Positions 18,734 through 28,815 are shown, counted from the stretch's first letter. The stretch is DNA of 64,000 bases from Desulfofarcimen acetoxidans DSM 771 (GCF_000024205.1 NC_013216.1:2170001-2234000), one strand, 5' to 3'. Numbers and translations are program-made. Notes: generated by a model from the sequence alone, not told the origin.

Positions 18734-19978
18734 ATGGGCAGGTATATAAAACAAATAGCTGCAGCGGTAATTGTTATACTGCTGGTAACTATAATTGCAT
18801 CTGCCTGCAACAAAAACAAATCTACAACAAAAGATTCAGCCGTTACGGAAAAAACCGTGGAAATAATGAAATTGGCCACGACAAAGCAGCAAATCAACAG
18901 TGAATTGTCCGGCAACCTTATGCCCTTAGAAGAGGTAACCGCCTCTTTTGAAACAGGCGGACGGATTACCTCTCTGCCTCTAAAAGAAGGTGAATATGTT
19001 CAGGCCGGCAGTGTGATAGCCCAAATTGACGATGAGGATTATATGCTTCAAGTAGAAAATGCTAAAGCCGCGTCAAGCCAGGCCAGAGCCGGTTTGGAGC
19101 AGGTGGAAAACGGTGCGACTGAACATGAAAAAATACAAGCTCAGGCCATGCTGGATAAAGCCAGGACCAGTTATGACAAAGCCAAGGCAGATTACGACCG
19201 GGCCAACTCATTGCACCAGGCCAGTGCAATTTCACAGAGTGATTACGAGAAAGCTCAAACCGTTATGATTGCAGCGCAAAAAGATCTGGAAAACGCTGAG
19301 CAAGCTCATGCAACTGTTATCGAAGGCCCGCGCAGTGAAATAAAGGCGCAAACCCGCGCTGCTTACCAGCAATCAGTGGTCGGACAGGAAAAAGCCAGTC
19401 TTTTGCTGGAAAAAACCCGTCTTAAAGCGCCTATCAGCGGTACAATTATCAGCAAGCTCAGTACTCTGGGACAGCTGATCAGCGCCGGAACCCCTGTCTA
19501 TAAAATAGGCGCAATCGATAAACTTAAAGTAGTATTGCCTGTTTCTGATCGTGAAATTTCACAGTGGCAGGTAGGAAAACTTGTAACACTTAATCTTTAT
19601 GGACAGAAACGCGAAGGTACGGTTAAATATATATATCCGGCTACCGAACAGAACACGGGAACAATCGGTACAGAAGTGTGGGTGGAAAACCCCGATCATA
19701 ACTGGTTTGCCGGGCAGGTAGTAAAAGCAACCAGTACGCTGAAAGAAAAAGAAGCTGTCTGGGCCCCCATTGACGCTGTGGTCAGTGCCGGTACCGGCAA
19801 ACCCTATGTTTTCCTTTATCAAAATAAGAAAGCGGTTAAAAGAACTGTAACTGTTGGCGAGTTAGTTAACGATCATTTAGAGATTACTTCCGGTGTTAAG
19901 GCAGGAGACGTAATTATAGCGAGCGGGGCAGATCGTTTGTTTGACGGAGATCCTGTTACCCCCTTAGGAGGGGAGTAG
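18734..19978 (+). CDS. RND efflux membrane-fusion (periplasmic adaptor) protein
   Basis: A 414-residue HlyD/AcrA-type adaptor. The N-terminus (MGRYIKQIAAAVIVILLVT) ends in a lipobox-like IIASAC, so it is probably a lipoprotein. The split biotinyl-lipoyl domain is visible (FETGGRITSLPLKEGEYVQAG and LKAPISGTIISKLSTLGQLI), separated by a coiled-coil hairpin (about 105-210). Beta-barrel and membrane-proximal domains follow. It links to the RND pump encoded 1 bp downstream. The longer frame starts at GTG 18725, but ATG 18734 after GAGGTGAT is preferred. Its repressor gene upstream is disrupted. Confidence 0.9.
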   Translation: MGRYIKQIAAAVIVILLVTIIASACNKNKSTTKDSAVTEKTVEIMKLATTKQQINSELSGNLMPLEEVTASFETGGRITSLPLKEGEYVQAGSVIAQIDDEDYMLQVENAKAASSQARAGLEQVENGATEHEKIQAQAMLDKARTSYDKAKADYDRANSLHQASAISQSDYEKAQTVMIAAQKDLENAEQAHATVIEGPRSEIKAQTRAAYQQSVVGQEKASLLLEKTRLKAPISGTIISKLSTLGQLISAGTPVYKIGAIDKLKVVLPVSDREISQWQVGKLVTLNLYGQKREGTVKYIYPATEQNTGTIGTEVWVENPDHNWFAGQVVKATSTLKEKEAVWAPIDAVVSAGTGKPYVFLYQNKKAVKRTVTVGELVNDHLEITSGVKAGDVIIASGADRLFDGDPVTPLGGE

Positions 19979-19979
19979 T

Positions 19980-22900
19980 TTGCTGGAGAGCCTGATCAGG
20001 AAAAGGAAGATAACTATTCTTTTCTTTGTAATGATTACTTCATTGGGTTTTATTAGTTTTTTTCAACTGGCCAAGCAGGAATCACCTGATATTATAGTCA
20101 AAACCGCTTTAGTTACCACTGTCTATCCCGGCGCTCGTCCAGAGAAGGTTGAACAAACGGTAACCCGTAAAATTGAAGAACAGATCAAAGAAATGGAAGA
20201 CCTGAAATCTATAACATCAACTTCCAGCCTGGGTGTTTCCCAGATTATTATTCAAGCCAAAGATGACGTAAAGGATCCTAAAGCGATTTGGGATGAACTG
20301 AGAAAAAAGGTCAAGGATGCAGAAAAAGATCTGCCGGAGGACGCCAAGCAGCCGATTATTAATGATAATTTAAACAGAACCTTTGTCCAAACCATAAACC
20401 TGACAGCACCTGACAGGGAGCATCTTTACTCCATGAGGGAAATGATAAAAAACTGGAAGGATCAGCTGCGCACTCTGCCTAATGTATCTAATGTCACTGT
20501 TACCGGCCTGCCGGAGGAAGAGGTCAGGGTGATTGTGGACAGTCAGAAATTGCAGAACTACGGTCTTTCCTGGCCAACTGTTTTAAACGCTGTAAAGATG
20601 TATAATGATAAAAACCCATTGGGTACTGTTGAAGGTGAAAAACGCACTTATGAGTTAACTCTAAATGAAGTAAAGAATGTTGATGAGTTTAAAAATGTAC
20701 TGGTATCCCGCACTTCCGGCAATATTCCTGTTTATTTAAAGGATGTTGCCAGAGTGGATTTGACTACCAAAAGAGTTGCTGAATATGTATTCCAAAACGG
20801 CAAACCTGCCATCAGTGTCAGCATCAGTGCTGAGACGGGCAGTGATGTGCCTTCCCTGCAGAAAAGTATCAGCAAAATGATGAGCAGGCTGGTTAAGGGT
20901 ATACCTTCCTGGTCAACAGCGGAAGTTATCTTCACACAAAATGACCGGGTAGACGAGCTATTTTCAGATTTAGCCAGGGAGACTTTTTTCGCTGTTATAT
21001 CTGTTATCTTTGTTTGCACACTGGGTCTTAACTTAACCACTTCATTTGTGGTTATGATGGCTATCCCTATATCCATAGCACTGGGAATCATTCCCTTGAA
21101 CGCACTGGGTATATCTTTAAATCAGATATCCATTGTAGCACTGGTTATAGTGCTGGGCATTCTTGTGGATGATGCCGTTGTAGTCAACGATAATATTGAA
21201 CGGCGCTTGAGTGTTTTGCGCGAATCACCCGAGGATGCTGCTATCAAGGGCAGTAAAGAGGTTTCTGTGTCCATCCTGACAGCCACATTGTCCACTATTT
21301 GCGCCTTTGGCCCGCTGGCTTTTTTACAGGGTGATGTAGGTTCCTTTATCAGGCCGATTCCTGTAATTATCAGCCTGACCATGTTGGCTTCCATGGCCAT
21401 GTCACTGACTATCATTCCTATTTTTCGCCAGTGGCATGAGACTAAAAGAATTAAGACCGGCTTACTCTCTGATAAGGCTAATTCTGAGGCAGCCGATTTA
21501 GCCGCCGAATACAGGAAACCGGCCGGTTTGCTTGGCAAGCAGCTGCAGAGCGTAACTTCTTTTTATGCCGGGAAATTAATGCCCAGGATGTTAAAAAAAC
21601 CGTTAAAAACAGGTATGATCGGTGTGCTTATAGGCACGTTAGCTTACGGTTTGATTCCTTTCACGCCGGTGCAGCTTTTCCCCAATGCCAATCGCGCGGA
21701 GATGTTAATCAATGTTCGTTTGCCTGTTGGCAGCAGCATTAATAACACGGCGAATCTAGTACAAGATTTAAGCCTCTGGTTAAAAGGACAAGCAACTGTA
21801 AAAATGGTCAGCGCTTATGCCGGTGTTATGGCCCCCAAAATGTTTGGCGGCGATACCGGAAGCGGCAGTGGTGATAATATTGCCCAGCTTGTAGTCACAC
21901 TGGATAAGAATAAATTGAGTACAGAAGACGCTGTTAAGAAGTGGGAAAAAGAACTGCAAAATCGCTACCCCAACGCCAGTGTAATACCTAAAGAGTTGCA
22001 AGCCGGTCCACCGGTGGGCAACCCGGTGGCAGTACGAATTTACGGGGATGATTTGGAGAAACTGCGCAACCTTTCGAAACAGATGCAGGATGTAACTAAG
22101 AGTGTTCGAGGAACCACGGATATCCAGGATTCTTTTGGTATAGATCGCTATGCTGTAAGCTTTGATCTGAATAAGGAAAACATGGATGCAAAAATGGTTA
22201 ACCCAAATGATATCTCCCGGACTATACGTTTAGTCAGTGAGGGTATCTCCAACAGCCAGTTTGACAACGGCAGGGATTTGATAGATATTACTTTATTTAG
22301 TGATACTCAGGGAGTAGATTCACTGGCTGCTATTCAGCGCCTGACAGTGCCCAACGCACTGGGGGAACAAGTTCCATTATACCAGCTGGCTGAAATTCAT
22401 CCTTCCTTTTCAATGCCGTCTATAAGCCACCGAAACCTGTCTCGTGTGGTGACAGTGACAGCTGACGTGAAAGGCCGCACCGCCACAGATGTCATAAAAG
22501 AGCTTACCCCGCTTTTAAATAAGGTTAAGCTGCCGGAAGGCTATCAGTATGAGATTGCCGGAGAGACTTCGGAGCAATCGGATATATTTATTGATATGGG
22601 CAAGCTCTCCGTAATTGTATTTTTCTTAATCATAATCTTAATTACTTTACAGTTTTATTCTTTATCCATACCGTTTTTGGTCATGAGTACCATATTCCTG
22701 GCTTTTGCCGGAAGCTTAATCGGTTTATTTATTACCAGAACTCCGCTCGGCTTCATGACCATGATGGGTGTAATAAGTTTGACAGGAATTGTAGTACGTA
22801 ACGGTATCATACTGGTGGAATTTATTGAAAATGCCAGGCATGAAGGAATGGAACTGGTGGAAGCCGTTATTTCCGCCGGTGAATCCCGCTTGCGTCCGAT

Positions 22901-23096
22901 TCTTTTAACTTCCGCTACTGCTATAGCCGGTTTAATGCCGCTGGCTGTTGCAGGTGATGTGCTTTTCAGACCGCTGGCTGTAACAATAATGTCAGGATTA
23001 TTTTTTTCCACCATGCTTACGCTGATTATTGTGCCTTCTTTTTATACCGTTCTTGCTCAAATCAAAATAAGAAGAGCACAGAAAGCTTTAGTCTGA
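19980..23096 (+). CDS. RND efflux pump (AcrB/HAE1 type)
   Basis: A 1038-residue proton-driven exporter with 12 predicted membrane helices in two halves. It has the first helix (ILFFVMITSLGFISFFQL), the large porter loops, and the central TM4 motif GILVDDAVVVNDNIERRL with the paired aspartates of proton relay. The second half has the MTMMGVISLTGIVVRNGIILVEFI block. Start is TTG 19980 behind AGGAGGGGAG. Substrates cannot be told; drugs, bile acids or lipids are usual. It shares the operon with the adaptor, and no outer-membrane TolC-like gene is present, as expected for a monoderm. Confidence 0.93.
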   Translation: MLESLIRKRKITILFFVMITSLGFISFFQLAKQESPDIIVKTALVTTVYPGARPEKVEQTVTRKIEEQIKEMEDLKSITSTSSLGVSQIIIQAKDDVKDPKAIWDELRKKVKDAEKDLPEDAKQPIINDNLNRTFVQTINLTAPDREHLYSMREMIKNWKDQLRTLPNVSNVTVTGLPEEEVRVIVDSQKLQNYGLSWPTVLNAVKMYNDKNPLGTVEGEKRTYELTLNEVKNVDEFKNVLVSRTSGNIPVYLKDVARVDLTTKRVAEYVFQNGKPAISVSISAETGSDVPSLQKSISKMMSRLVKGIPSWSTAEVIFTQNDRVDELFSDLARETFFAVISVIFVCTLGLNLTTSFVVMMAIPISIALGIIPLNALGISLNQISIVALVIVLGILVDDAVVVNDNIERRLSVLRESPEDAAIKGSKEVSVSILTATLSTICAFGPLAFLQGDVGSFIRPIPVIISLTMLASMAMSLTIIPIFRQWHETKRIKTGLLSDKANSEAADLAAEYRKPAGLLGKQLQSVTSFYAGKLMPRMLKKPLKTGMIGVLIGTLAYGLIPFTPVQLFPNANRAEMLINVRLPVGSSINNTANLVQDLSLWLKGQATVKMVSAYAGVMAPKMFGGDTGSGSGDNIAQLVVTLDKNKLSTEDAVKKWEKELQNRYPNASVIPKELQAGPPVGNPVAVRIYGDDLEKLRNLSKQMQDVTKSVRGTTDIQDSFGIDRYAVSFDLNKENMDAKMVNPNDISRTIRLVSEGISNSQFDNGRDLIDITLFSDTQGVDSLAAIQRLTVPNALGEQVPLYQLAEIHPSFSMPSISHRNLSRVVTVTADVKGRTATDVIKELTPLLNKVKLPEGYQYEIAGETSEQSDIFIDMGKLSVIVFFLIIILITLQFYSLSIPFLVMSTIFLAFAGSLIGLFITRTPLGFMTMMGVISLTGIVVRNGIILVEFIENARHEGMELVEAVISAGESRLRPILLTSATAIAGLMPLAVAGDVLFRPLAVTIMSGLFFSTMLTLIIVPSFYTVLAQIKIRRAQKALV

Positions 23097-23158
23097 CATT
23101 TTTCCGACACAAAAAAGTGTTAAAATATAGTGATAAGAAATTGGTTTTAAAAAATTTA

Positions 23159-23187
23159 AAAGCCCCGGTTATAGCCGGGGTTTTTGG
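23159..23187 (+). terminator. Terminator after the first RND operon
   Basis: CCCCGG-TTATAG-CCGGGG hairpin followed by five T residues. It ends the padR-adaptor-pump unit before the two-component genes. Confidence 0.88.
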
Positions 23188-23215
23188 TGTTAAATATTAG
23201 CGTCAGGGGGTAGCT

Positions 23216-23899
23216 ATGCAGACACTGATGGTAGTGGAGGATGAGACTCCAATAGCTCTTGTACTCAGGGCATATCTGGAAAAGGCCGGCTTTAGTACAT
23301 ACATAGCTGCAGATGGGGAGGAAGCCCTGCTTAAGTTTTCAGAAATCAATCCTTCATTGCTGCTGCTGGATTTAATGTTGCCGGGACAGGACGGGCTAAG
23401 TGTGTTGGAGAAGATTCGCAAAACCAGTACCTGTCCGGTTATTGTAATTACTGCCAGGGGGGCTGTTAAAGATCGCCTGCAGGGCTTTCACTTGGGAGCT
23501 GATGATTACATCGCAAAACCCTTTGACCCTGATGAAGTGGTGGCCCGGGTGAAAGCCGTGCTGCGAAGGCCGGCGCGAATTGTAGAGGCCGATCTGGTCC
23601 AATTCGGCCATTTGACTGTAGACTTTACATCTTGCAATGCGGTGTTAAAAGGGAGAAATATCAGCTTAGCCAGAAGGGACTGGGACTTGTTGTCCTTTCT
23701 GGTGCGCCATCCCAACCAGGTTTTCAGCCGAACCCAGCTTCTGGATTATGTCTGGGGTATTGATTATGACGGGGGAGATCGCGCTGTAGACGTGGCGGTT
23801 AAAAGGTTGCGGCAGGCATTGAAGGATTGGCCGTCGTCTGAAGGGGAGATAGCTACCGTGAGAGGAACGGGGTATATGTTAAGTGTTAAACAGAAGTAG
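23216..23899 (+). CDS. OmpR/PhoB-family response regulator
   Basis: A 227-residue regulator. In the receiver domain, VVEDE holds the acidic pair, LLLLDLMLPGQDG the phosphorylated Asp, and DYIAKPFDPDE the conserved Lys. The C-terminal winged helix (LARRDWDLLSFLVRHPNQVFSR.., VDVAVKRLRQAL, VRGTGYML) binds DNA. ATG 23216 follows CAGGGGG. The kinase gene overlaps its 3' end by 17 bp, so the pair is translationally coupled. The RND pump gene 62 bp after the kinase is its likely target. Confidence 0.94.
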   Translation: MQTLMVVEDETPIALVLRAYLEKAGFSTYIAADGEEALLKFSEINPSLLLLDLMLPGQDGLSVLEKIRKTSTCPVIVITARGAVKDRLQGFHLGADDYIAKPFDPDEVVARVKAVLRRPARIVEADLVQFGHLTVDFTSCNAVLKGRNISLARRDWDLLSFLVRHPNQVFSRTQLLDYVWGIDYDGGDRAVDVAVKRLRQALKDWPSSEGEIATVRGTGYMLSVKQK

Positions 23900-25304
23900 C
23901 AAGAAAGATATAAAAACCGTACCCTTATTAACCTATTGGACACGCTTTTATTTTCTGGTGCTGATGTCCTGCCTGTTGCTGCTGGCTGTCATTGCCGTTA
24001 TCTGGATCAGGCTGACTGTCTATGATAATCGTTACCAGATTTTAGAAGTAAGGGCTGAAAAGCTGGCTGAAATTTATGAAGATACTGCCGGACAAAACTT
24101 GTTGCCCAGAAATATGAACCGCACAAGAGAAATACGTTCGGAACTGTTCCTGGTGCAGATAGTGGATCGCGCCGGAAATATTCAAACCATCAGGAAAGAT
24201 AAAGCCAGCAACAAAAATGCGGCAGCGATAAACAATCTGTCTAAACTGAATGGTCAAATATTGGCCGGGCAAAAGATTCGTGAGCAATTTAAAATTGGCA
24301 ATCTCACCTGGCTGCGAGTAGGTGTGCCTTTATATCAAAAAGGAATAATCACCGGTGCTTTATATATAAGTATTCCGGCGAGCGGTTTGCTGGCAGATTT
24401 ACACTTTATGCATATTTCCATATTTTTAATTATTGCTATTATCGTGCTGGCGGGCTGGCTGGTATTGTATTTTCTATCTCGAAAGCTTACCCGTCCTCTG
24501 CTGGCAATTGCCGGGGCTGCGCAGGCAATTGCCTCCGGTCATTATGAACCTCGTCTGCCTCAAAATCTGAAGGAGCGTGAACTGCAGCAGCTTGTGACGT
24601 CTTTTAGTGATATGGCCTTTCAATTAAAGCAGCTGGAGCGCATGAGAGCGGATCTCCTGGCAGGTGTATCACATGAACTGCGTACGCCTGTTACCTCTAT
24701 CCGGGGGATGATTCAGGCGGTGCATGGTAAAGTTGTGACTGGACCGGAAGCAGACGAGTTTTTGTATATTTCGTTAAATGAATCAATTAGATTGCAGCAA
24801 ATGGTTGAGGATTTACTGGATTTTTCTACATTTGAAGCAGGTGCGGAACCTATTGAAAAAGAATACTTTAATTTATTAGGCTTATTAGATGAAGTTATAT
24901 GCCAGGTCAGTATTTTAGCAGGTTATGAGCAGATTAGCTTTGACAGGAAAGGTTTGGACCAGGAAGTATGGATGACAGGTGACAGGGGCCGCCTGCGGCA
25001 GGTTTTTCTGAATTTATTTAGCAACAGCCAGAAAGCTTCTGCTACAGTAATTAAAATCGTGCTGCGGGTAGGTGAGGACAACATCGAGATAGATGTCGAG
25101 GACAACGGAAAAGGGATTGAAGAAGCAGACAGGGAGTATATATTCGAAAGGTTTTACCGTGGACAAGGTAAAAAAATGAAGCCACGGGGGTTGGGATTGG
25201 GTTTAACGGTCAGCAGGATGTTGTCACGGGCCCACGGAGGGGATCTGTTTTTATTGAGAACCTCGTCGGAGGGCAGTGTCTTTTGTTTAACTCTGCCACT
25301 ATAG
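23883..25304 (+). CDS. Membrane sensor histidine kinase
   Basis: A 473-residue kinase. Two membrane helices flank an extracytoplasmic sensor (about residues 40-170). Then come HAMP (RKLTRPLLAIAGAAQAIASG), the H-box MRADLLAGVSHELRTPVTSI with the phosphorylated His, the N-box LRQVFLNLFSNSQKAS, the G1 box DVEDNGKGI, and the G2 box RGLGLGLTVSRML. Start is GTG 23883 within the regulator gene. It phosphorylates the upstream response regulator. Signal unknown; an envelope or drug stress fits the adjacent pump. Confidence 0.93.
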   Translation: MLNRSSKKDIKTVPLLTYWTRFYFLVLMSCLLLLAVIAVIWIRLTVYDNRYQILEVRAEKLAEIYEDTAGQNLLPRNMNRTREIRSELFLVQIVDRAGNIQTIRKDKASNKNAAAINNLSKLNGQILAGQKIREQFKIGNLTWLRVGVPLYQKGIITGALYISIPASGLLADLHFMHISIFLIIAIIVLAGWLVLYFLSRKLTRPLLAIAGAAQAIASGHYEPRLPQNLKERELQQLVTSFSDMAFQLKQLERMRADLLAGVSHELRTPVTSIRGMIQAVHGKVVTGPEADEFLYISLNESIRLQQMVEDLLDFSTFEAGAEPIEKEYFNLLGLLDEVICQVSILAGYEQISFDRKGLDQEVWMTGDRGRLRQVFLNLFSNSQKASATVIKIVLRVGEDNIEIDVEDNGKGIEEADREYIFERFYRGQGKKMKPRGLGLGLTVSRMLSRAHGGDLFLLRTSSEGSVFCLTLPL

Positions 25305-25365
25305 ATACATTATCGATTTAAGCAACACATAATCTTTAGCGTCCAATTATAAAGGAGTAATAAAG

Positions 25366-28300
25366 GTGCATATTACGGAACTATCCATTAAGAGGCCGGC
25401 TATGATGACTATGGTCATCATGTTTTTTGTAGTGCTGGGGCTATATACATATGGGCGTATCGGTACTGAATTATTTCCTGCCATCAACACTCCCTATGTC
25501 ACTGTATCAGTATCATATCCAGGAGCCGGGGCGGAAGAAATCGAGACACAGATTATTAAGCCAATTGAAGAAAACCTGGCATCTCTGAGCCAGTTAAAGC
25601 ATATAAACTCAATGGCATCTGTTGGGCGGGCCAACGTTTCTCTTGAGTTTGATTTAACTGCTGACGCGGATGAGGCAGCTATTGATGTTCAAAAGAAAGT
25701 TGACGCTATTAGCGGGCGATTTCCTGACGGTGCCGGTGACCCGGTAGTTATTAAAAGAGATATGAATGATCAGCCGATTATGACCCTCTCGTTAAGCAGC
25801 AAGAGACCCCAGTATGAAATTTATGACTTGGCTAACGACATTGTTAAAGAGAGATTGCAGCGTTTAACAGGTGTGACGGAAGTTGCTATAAGCGGCGGAC
25901 AGCAAAGAGAGATACAAATCAATATTGATAAGACGAGATTGGAAGGTTATGGACTGACATTAAACCAGGTAATCAGCCGTCTTGAAGAGGAAAACCTGGA
26001 TGATCCCAGCGGTCGTATAGATCGCCCGGAAGCGGAATATAATCTAAGGGTTTTGGGGCAGTTTCGCAGCATTAATGATATAGCTGCTATCCATATACCT
26101 ACTTCCTCCGGTTACCCTGTACCGTTAAAAGATATAGCTACCGTAACGGAAGGTTACCAGGAAGTACGGGCATTCAGCCGATTAAACGGAACAGATGCAG
26201 TTTCTATACAAATATATAAACAAAGTGATGCCAGTGTTGTGGCAGTAGGCAAGACCGTTAAAAATGAACTCGATGTCATAAAAAAAGAGCTGCCTACAGA
26301 CAGCGAGTTAATTATATCTAACGATTCTTCCGATTATGTACAGAGATCACTTAATGGTACATGGTCTAATATATTGGAAGGTATTATCACTACCGGATTG
26401 GCTTTGTTTATTTTCTTGCGCCAGTGGCGATCTACCTTAATAGTTATGCTGGCTATACCTACATCTCTGATTGCTACAGTAATGATGATGTATTTCAGTG
26501 GTTTTACCTTCAATATGATGTCGCTGATGGGTTTGGCACTTTGTATCGGTATTTTGGTTGACGACTCTATAGTGGTGCTGGAGAATATACACAGGCATGT
26601 ACAAATGGGCAAGTCGCCTTATGAAGCTGCAATAGAAGGCAGGCGGGAAATTGGTATGGCAGCTATAGCTATTACCATGTCGGATATTGTAGTTTTTATG
26701 CCTATAGCCCTTATGAACGGTATGGTCGGACAGTTTTTTCGCCAGTTTGGCATGACAGTGGTTTTTGCTACCTTGTTTTCCCTTTTCATATCTTTTACTT
26801 TGACCCCTATGCTGGCTTCTCGCCTGTATAAACAGAAGTTGAATCCTGAGAGCGGAGAAGGACAAGAACATTCATCACCGGAGGTTCTGCAGAAAAAAAG
26901 GCAGTCCATCTTTGCTTTTATTTGGAAACACACGATACCTCTGGGACGTAAAGTTAAACAAGCATATCTAAAGCAACTGGATTGGTCTTTTAATAACAGG
27001 AAAAAGGTATTAGCCTTTTCAGTGCTGGCTTTTTTGCTGAGCTTGACTGTTATACCGTTAAAACTGGTGGGCATGGAATTTGCGCCCAAAACTGACCAGG
27101 GTCAAATATCGGTTTCCCTGGAAATGCCCATAGGTACCCCAATAGGTAAAACAGATGCTGCTGTTAGAAAACTGGAAGCATACTTGAGTAAAGTGCCGGA
27201 ATTGCAGTTTTATCAAACTTCAGTTGGCGGTGGCGGCGGCAGGGGAGCATCTACCGGTTCTAATACAGGGCGAATAAGTTTGCAGTTGTATCCTAAAACT
27301 GAGCGGGAACGCTCAGTCTGGGAAGTGGCTGACGGCATCAGAAAGTGGAGCAAATCTTTTAAAGAAGGCAGAGTTTTCGTAACTGAATCTGACTCAATGG
27401 GTGGCGGCGGAGGCGGTTCTGCGGTGCAGATTGTAGTTTCCGGAAAAGACCCGGAAAAGCTGCTTCAACTTGTTGACCAGGTAAAGGGTGTGGTTGCGAG
27501 TACGCCCGGTGCGGCTGATCCAAACACCAACTGGAGACTGGGACAGCCTGAGATACAGGTGCGGGTTGATCACCTGCGCACTGCTTATTACGATCTTTCG
27601 GTCAATGATGTGGCGCGTACAGTTCGAGCCTCGATTAACGGTGAGACTGCCGGTGTTTATCACGACGGTGACCGGGATGTAGATATAGTGGTACGGCTGG
27701 ACGGGGCCAGCAAACAGGATGTCGGTTCTCTGAAAGATATAAAAATTGCCTCAGGCAATACTCCTGTATCGCTGGGACAGGTGGCAGATATTGATTTTGG
27801 CAGCGGGCCCAGGGATATACGCCGTGTTGACAGGCAGAGAGCTATTAATGTTACCTGTAACGTCAGGGATCGGGTATTAAGTGATTTTATGCAGGAAGTT
27901 AAGGTAAAACTGGCTGAAATAAAATTGCAGCCCGGTTTTTCTATAACTTATTCGGGCCAGGACCAGAACATGAATGACAGTTTCAAAGAACTGGCGGCAG
28001 CTCTCCTGTTATCTATTCTCCTGGTTTACATGGTACTGGTTATGCTATACGAGTCCTTCACCACGCCCTTTATCAGGATGCTTTCACTTCCTCTGGGTAT
28101 TATGGGAGCACTGGTTGCACTGGCCATTTTCCGCTATAATTTAAACCTGTTCACGATTATTGGTGTAATTATGCTGGATGGCCTGGTAGCTAAAAACGGT
28201 ACTCTGCTGATTGACTATACTCATACCATGATGGCGCAAGGTAAAACACTGAGAGAGGCCCTGGTCGAGGCAGCTACCACCAGGCTAAGGCCGATTATTA

Positions 28301-28542
28301 TGACTACTATAACCATGGTTTTCGGCATGCTGCCTACAGCATTGTCTTTAACCGAGGGCGCGGAAAACCGCAGTGGGATGGCAGTGGTGCTAATCGGAGG
28401 ACTTTTGAGCTCAACGGTATTTACACTATTTGTTATTCCGGTGGTATATACTATTATTGATGATTGGAAGCACAACTGGCATGAACGGAGAAGGAATAGG
28501 CTGATTAAGAAGGGTTTGGTTGTGGATAGTTCGGTGATTTGA
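25366..28542 (+). CDS. Second RND transporter (AcrB/SwrC type)
   Basis: A 1058-residue RND pump. It starts MHITELSIKRPAMMTMVIMF and carries the family TM4 block GILVDDSIVVLENIHRHVQMG with the Asp pair, plus IIGVIMLDGLVAKNGTLLIDY in the second half. Glycine-rich loops (GGGGGRGAS, GGGGGGS) interrupt the porter domain. It has no adaptor gene beside it, which is the arrangement of Bacillus SwrC (YerP)-type single-gene exporters. GTG 25366 follows AAAGGAG. The two-component pair immediately upstream probably controls it. Confidence 0.92.
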   Translation: MHITELSIKRPAMMTMVIMFFVVLGLYTYGRIGTELFPAINTPYVTVSVSYPGAGAEEIETQIIKPIEENLASLSQLKHINSMASVGRANVSLEFDLTADADEAAIDVQKKVDAISGRFPDGAGDPVVIKRDMNDQPIMTLSLSSKRPQYEIYDLANDIVKERLQRLTGVTEVAISGGQQREIQINIDKTRLEGYGLTLNQVISRLEEENLDDPSGRIDRPEAEYNLRVLGQFRSINDIAAIHIPTSSGYPVPLKDIATVTEGYQEVRAFSRLNGTDAVSIQIYKQSDASVVAVGKTVKNELDVIKKELPTDSELIISNDSSDYVQRSLNGTWSNILEGIITTGLALFIFLRQWRSTLIVMLAIPTSLIATVMMMYFSGFTFNMMSLMGLALCIGILVDDSIVVLENIHRHVQMGKSPYEAAIEGRREIGMAAIAITMSDIVVFMPIALMNGMVGQFFRQFGMTVVFATLFSLFISFTLTPMLASRLYKQKLNPESGEGQEHSSPEVLQKKRQSIFAFIWKHTIPLGRKVKQAYLKQLDWSFNNRKKVLAFSVLAFLLSLTVIPLKLVGMEFAPKTDQGQISVSLEMPIGTPIGKTDAAVRKLEAYLSKVPELQFYQTSVGGGGGRGASTGSNTGRISLQLYPKTERERSVWEVADGIRKWSKSFKEGRVFVTESDSMGGGGGGSAVQIVVSGKDPEKLLQLVDQVKGVVASTPGAADPNTNWRLGQPEIQVRVDHLRTAYYDLSVNDVARTVRASINGETAGVYHDGDRDVDIVVRLDGASKQDVGSLKDIKIASGNTPVSLGQVADIDFGSGPRDIRRVDRQRAINVTCNVRDRVLSDFMQEVKVKLAEIKLQPGFSITYSGQDQNMNDSFKELAAALLLSILLVYMVLVMLYESFTTPFIRMLSLPLGIMGALVALAIFRYNLNLFTIIGVIMLDGLVAKNGTLLIDYTHTMMAQGKTLREALVEAATTRLRPIIMTTITMVFGMLPTALSLTEGAENRSGMAVVLIGGLLSSTVFTLFVIPVVYTIIDDWKHNWHERRRNRLIKKGLVVDSSVI

Positions 28543-28557
28543 GACTGAAGTGCAAGC

Positions 28558-28587
28558 GGACGGGCTTAGGGCCCGTCCTTTTTTTGC
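28558..28587 (+). terminator. Terminator after the second RND gene
   Basis: GGACGGGC-TTAGG-GCCCGTCC hairpin followed by seven T residues. It marks the end of the intact left region. Confidence 0.9.
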
Positions 28588-28638
28588 GAAATTCATAAAA
28601 AAGTTTTGAGACCGATATATAATTTACTCTCAAGTAAG

Positions 28639-28815
28639 TGCTGAGTATTGTCGTCGATCCCCGGTAGTGTAAATTTTCCGGCAGATCGACGACATTGTTT
28701 TGTGGCCTTTAGGTACTAACATATCTAACTTTTGATGAATAATGCTAAGTAAAATACTTGTTTTAACTGTTTATTTGATGTAGACTTAAAAGTAGATATT
28801 CTAAGGTTTTAGTGG
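28639..28815 (+). promoter_or_regulatory. CRISPR leader 1
   Basis: AT-rich 177 bp directly before the first repeat, matching leader 2 (47748-47924) almost base for base. It contains a strong inverted repeat, GTCGTCGATC (28650-28659) with GATCGACGAC (28684-28693), and an inner CCGG/CCGG pairing. The last 70 bp are the most conserved between the two copies, as expected for the adaptation and promoter region. Confidence 0.9.
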
